Below are positions 7,269-9,349 of a DNA stretch of 9,349 bases, piece by piece; the first letter of the stretch is position 1, and the number at the start of each line of letters is the position of its first letter. The DNA lies in assembly GCA_025061865.1 (NCBI GenBank), contig JANXAA010000059.1, positions 1-9,349 of the forward strand, read 5' to 3'. The notes beneath the pieces are model-generated. The model was not told the origin of the DNA. It did not search any database and saw only the letters and a program-made list of their open reading frames with translations. The position numbers were made by a program, and so were the translations under genes. Source of the stretch: Acidobacteriota bacterium (GTDB lineage: Bacteria > Acidobacteriota > HRBIN11).

Positions 7269-7319
7269 CATTGAGTCAAATCACCCATTGGGTCAAATGG
7301 CCCATTGTTGAAGCCCGGC
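7269..7319. repeat. Three CATTG-led direct repeats at exact 17-bp spacing
   Basis: CATTG begins at 7269, 7286 and 7303. The first two units (CATTGAGTCAAATCACC and CATTGGGTCAAATGGCC) match at 14 of 17 positions; the third shares only the CATTG and a few bases. The middle unit also forms the dyad CCATT-N6-AATGG (7285-7300). The layout resembles a tandem operator for a DNA-binding regulator, but no such regulator is in the window. Confidence 0.45.
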
Positions 7320-7347
7320 TGGGATACCAGATCCGCTCAGGATAAAG

Positions 7348-7377
7348 TTTTCAAAAGTTCGGCACGTCTTTTGCAAA
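7348..7377. repeat. A/T-rich inverted repeat in the divergent region
   Basis: CAAAAG (7352-7357) is the exact reverse complement of CTTTTG (7368-7373) across a 10-bp centre. After one mismatch the arms extend by TTT/AAA (7348-7350 and 7375-7377). The 30-bp dyad with A/T-rich half sites suits a dimeric regulator's operator. It has no T-run after it, so it is not a terminator. The target gene is unknown. Confidence 0.35.
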
Positions 7378-7499
7378 TGAGATTCTTCACTCGGAAACTG
7401 AATCCGCCGCCTCCTTGTCCCTTGGGCTTGCAAGGAAGATGACTTTCGGCTCCTGAGGGGATGGTAGCATACCCGATGCGTGCTTTTTAAGACGCCCGC

Positions 7500-7528
7500 A
7501 TGACTGTGGCCAGGCGGCGGACGATAAT
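7500..7528 (+). promoter_or_regulatory. Candidate promoter for the TonB-dependent receptor
   Basis: ATGACT (7500-7505, four of six to TTGACA) is followed after 17 bp by GATAAT (7523-7528, five of six to TATAAT). The predicted start near 7535 leaves a ~34-nt leader that includes the GGGGG ribosome binding site (7559-7563). The -10 is identical to that of the aminotransferase promoter. Confidence 0.5.
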
Positions 7529-7554
7529 CTACGGTGAAGACACCTAACAGTCAT
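7500..7554. promoter_or_regulatory. 8-bp inverted repeat flanking the receptor promoter
   Basis: ATGACTGT (7500-7507) overlaps the -35 element, and its exact reverse complement ACAGTCAT (7547-7554) lies about 13 nt after the predicted transcription start. The two sites bracket the core promoter with a 39-bp gap. They could be paired operator half sites or base-pairing leader sequence, but an 8-bp match at this distance can also arise by chance. Confidence 0.25.
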
Positions 7555-7568
7555 ACGTGGGGGTTAAG

Positions 7569-9349
7569 ATGGCATTGAATCATTGGACTCTTCGTCCCTT
7601 CTATGGTATGCCGATGGTCGCCCTATGGGGTCTGGCCCTGGGCTTGGGGATGACCCTGGCCGCCTGGGGCCAGACGACGGTTGGGGTCGTCGGGACCGTG
7701 CGGGACGCCGAGGGGCATCCCCTCCCGGGAGTCCTCGTCGAACTGACGGGTCCGCAAGGGATTCGCCGAGTCGTCACGACGGACGCGCAGGGGCGCTATC
7801 GGATCGAAGGTCTGTCGCCAGGCGAGGGCTACCGCCTTCGGTGTGTCTTAGAGGGCTTTCTCCCCCGCGTGGTCGAGAACGTTGCCGTGCACTCGGATGC
7901 GCCGACGTCGGTCGACGTCACGCTCTACGTCGGCGCTGAGGCGGTCGTCGTCGTCACGCCGAGCCGCTTGAATACGTCGCCCGAGAAGCTGGCCGCCACG
8001 GTCCAGGTCATCTCCCAGCCAGACCTGACGGTGGGTCCACAGCTATTGGTCGTCGAGAGCCTTCGGCAGGTACCGGGTTTTAGCCTTTTCCGGCGGTCCA
8101 GCGGTGTGATGGCCTCGCATCCTACAGCGCAGGGGATGAGACTTCGGGGGGCATGGCCCAGTGGCGCCAGCCGGGCCTTAGTCCTCTTGGACGGTGTGCC
8201 CATCCATGACTCCTTCGGGGGCGGCATTTACTGGAACCGGGTTCCCCGGTCGGCCCTCCGGCAGGTCGAGGTCATTAAGAGCCCGGTTTCGACCGCCTGG
8301 GGCAATGCGGGGATGGATGGTGCCCTTCACTTCCGGACGGAGGCCGTCGGGCTTCAGGCGTTTCAGGTCGACTTACAAGGCGGGGAACTCGGCACGATAG
8401 ATGCGGATACGGCCTGGCGGCGTCGGTATGGGCCCCTGAGTCTGCTTATGGCAGGGCGGTACTTTCGGACGGATGGTCCGCACCTTTTATCTCCGGAACA
8501 ACGGGGACCTATCGATATCCGTGCCTTTTCCCGCATGGGAGCCCTCTTGGGTCGGGTGACTTGGGATGTCTCGAGCCGCCGACAGCTCTTTTGGGCGGGC
8601 AATGTGTTTTCGGAGCGGCGAAGCAACGGGACGCCGTACACGGAAAACTCGACAGACCTCTGGATGACGAGCCTGGGGACGCGGTGGTTCACGGTGGGTG
8701 GGGACTTTTGGGAAGTCGCGGGATTCTGGCAGTCCCAGACTTTCCAGAGCACGTTCAGCTCGGTCAATTCCACCCGCACACAGGAGACGCCTTCGCTGGA
8801 TCAGTATGATGTCCCATCTGTGATAGGTGGCTTTCATATTCAATGGGCCCGGCCCCGACCCTCGGGGGCCCAATGGTCGGCGGGTGTCGACGTCAAGTAC
8901 ATTTGGGGAGAGACGCGGGAGGACTACCGGTGGGTTGCGACTCAGTTTACCCGCCGCCGATTCGCCGGCGGCCGGCAGGCCTTCGTCGGTTTGTACTTGA
9001 ACCATCTGTTCCAGCCGGTGTCGAACCTATACGTCCAGGCCGGGGCCCGCGTGGACACCTGGGGCCTGTTCCGGGGGACGCGGGTCGAGCGGGACCTCAC
9101 GACGGACGCCGTCCTACGGGATGACCGTTATGAGGACCGTCGTCGCGTGGCCTTCAGTCCGACGCTGGGCCTCCGCTGGCGGGTCCGTCCCTGGGCGGAC
9201 CTACGGTTCCAGTTCAGCCAGAGTTTCCGGGCGCCGACGCTCAATGAACTCTACCGACCCTTCCAAGTCCGGAACGTCATCACGGCTGCTAATCCGGGCC
9301 TCAAACCGGAGTCTCTGCAGGCCTGGGAGCTGGGAACGGACTTACGGGC
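7569..9349 (+). CDS. TonB-dependent outer-membrane receptor (3' partial)
   Basis: Outer-membrane active-transport channel driven by TonB-ExbBD. The frame stays open for 593 codons to the window edge without a stop. The ATG at 7569 is preceded by GGGGG at 5-nt spacing. Residues 1-35 are a signal peptide with a hydrophobic core at 16-32 and a likely cut near AAWG-Q. Residues ~38-122 form a carboxypeptidase-regulatory-like beta domain (GTVRDAEGHPLPGVLVEL, TDAQGRYRIEGL). A TonB-box-like EAVVVV follows at 124-129. The plug spans ~137-258, with LRQVPGF, RALVLLDGVPIHDSFGG (202-218) and RQVEVIKSP (231-239). The barrel then begins, with FRAPTLNELYRPF and NPGLKPESL near the right edge, both familiar in siderophore/BtuB-type receptors. 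The substrate is not determinable here; iron chelates, cobalamin or glycans are all possible. Roughly the last strands of the barrel are missing. Confidence 0.9.
   Translation, partial: MALNHWTLRPFYGMPMVALWGLALGLGMTLAAWGQTTVGVVGTVRDAEGHPLPGVLVELTGPQGIRRVVTTDAQGRYRIEGLSPGEGYRLRCVLEGFLPRVVENVAVHSDAPTSVDVTLYVGAEAVVVVTPSRLNTSPEKLAATVQVISQPDLTVGPQLLVVESLRQVPGFSLFRRSSGVMASHPTAQGMRLRGAWPSGASRALVLLDGVPIHDSFGGGIYWNRVPRSALRQVEVIKSPVSTAWGNAGMDGALHFRTEAVGLQAFQVDLQGGELGTIDADTAWRRRYGPLSLLMAGRYFRTDGPHLLSPEQRGPIDIRAFSRMGALLGRVTWDVSSRRQLFWAGNVFSERRSNGTPYTENSTDLWMTSLGTRWFTVGGDFWEVAGFWQSQTFQSTFSSVNSTRTQETPSLDQYDVPSVIGGFHIQWARPRPSGAQWSAGVDVKYIWGETREDYRWVATQFTRRRFAGGRQAFVGLYLNHLFQPVSNLYVQAGARVDTWGLFRGTRVERDLTTDAVLRDDRYEDRRRVAFSPTLGLRWRVRPWADLRFQFSQSFRAPTLNELYRPFQVRNVITAANPGLKPESLQAWELGTDLR

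Larger units (their letters stand above)
7100..7568. other. 469-bp divergent intergenic region between reductase and TonB receptor
   Basis: No convincing gene, tRNA or known riboswitch was seen. It is less GC-rich than its flanks in the middle. It contains a hairpin next to the reductase start, a three-copy 17-bp-spaced repeat, two inverted repeats and a promoter for the receptor, each listed separately. A 32-codon frame at 7176-7274 has a good Shine-Dalgarno but no recognisable product. No convincing minus-strand promoter for the reductase was found. Confidence 0.6.

Noticed and set aside
7269..7319. CRISPR array or plasmid-type iteron origin
   Set aside because: Only three degenerate 17-bp units without spacers, and no Rep or Cas gene nearby.
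7311..7340. Cobalamin riboswitch (AGCCCGG resembling the start of a B12 box) between reductase and receptor
   Set aside because: Only the first seven bases match; the rest of the B12 box and the expected paired core are not visible on either strand. A covariance-model search would settle it.
7583..7939. 118-codon plus-strand frame at the start of the receptor gene
   Set aside because: It overlaps the signal peptide and regulatory-like domain of the receptor in a different frame; the receptor frame has the signal peptide, ribosome binding site and family motifs.

Overview
This is a high-GC (roughly 60 percent by eye) bacterial chromosomal window from a diderm (Gram-negative) organism. Three genes point to an outer membrane and periplasm: a LolC/LolE-type lipoprotein-release permease, an AmpG-type muropeptide importer and a TonB-dependent outer-membrane receptor with a carboxypeptidase-regulatory-like N-terminal domain. 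That receptor architecture together with a B12-dependent class II ribonucleotide reductase would fit Acidobacteriota or a similar, perhaps thermophilic, lineage. The lineage is an inference; no rRNA or other marker gene is present.

Layout. (1) Positions 1-963, plus strand: 3' part of a hybrid sensor histidine kinase (ATPase domain then receiver domain); its sensor part and phospho-accepting His lie left of the window. (2) 1079-2296, plus: LolC/LolE-family permease. (3) 2342-3562, minus: AmpG-like MFS permease, convergent with the Lol gene and separated from it by only about 45 bp. (4) 3563-3898: divergent promoter region, with a good sigma-70-type promoter reading right. (5) 3899-5089, plus: class I/II PLP-dependent aminotransferase. 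(6) 5204-7099, minus: complete class II (adenosylcobalamin-dependent) ribonucleotide reductase. (7) 7100-7568: 469-bp divergent intergenic region rich in small repeats and dyads. (8) 7569-9349, plus: N-terminal two thirds or so of a TonB-dependent receptor, running off the right edge without a stop codon.

The genes do not form one obvious operon or defence system. Two loose themes appear: envelope maintenance (Lol permease beside the AmpG permease) and a possible cobalamin link (B12-dependent reductase divergent from a TonB receptor of unknown substrate). The most unusual DNA is in the leaders and intergenic spaces: a 17-bp-periodic repeat, several inverted repeats around the receptor promoter, a hairpin next to the reductase start, and similar ACCCG-rich repeats in front of two plus-strand genes. 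I did not see a CRISPR array, transposon, tRNA or rRNA, phage gene or clear new multi-gene system. Most of the window is ordinary housekeeping and accessory metabolism.
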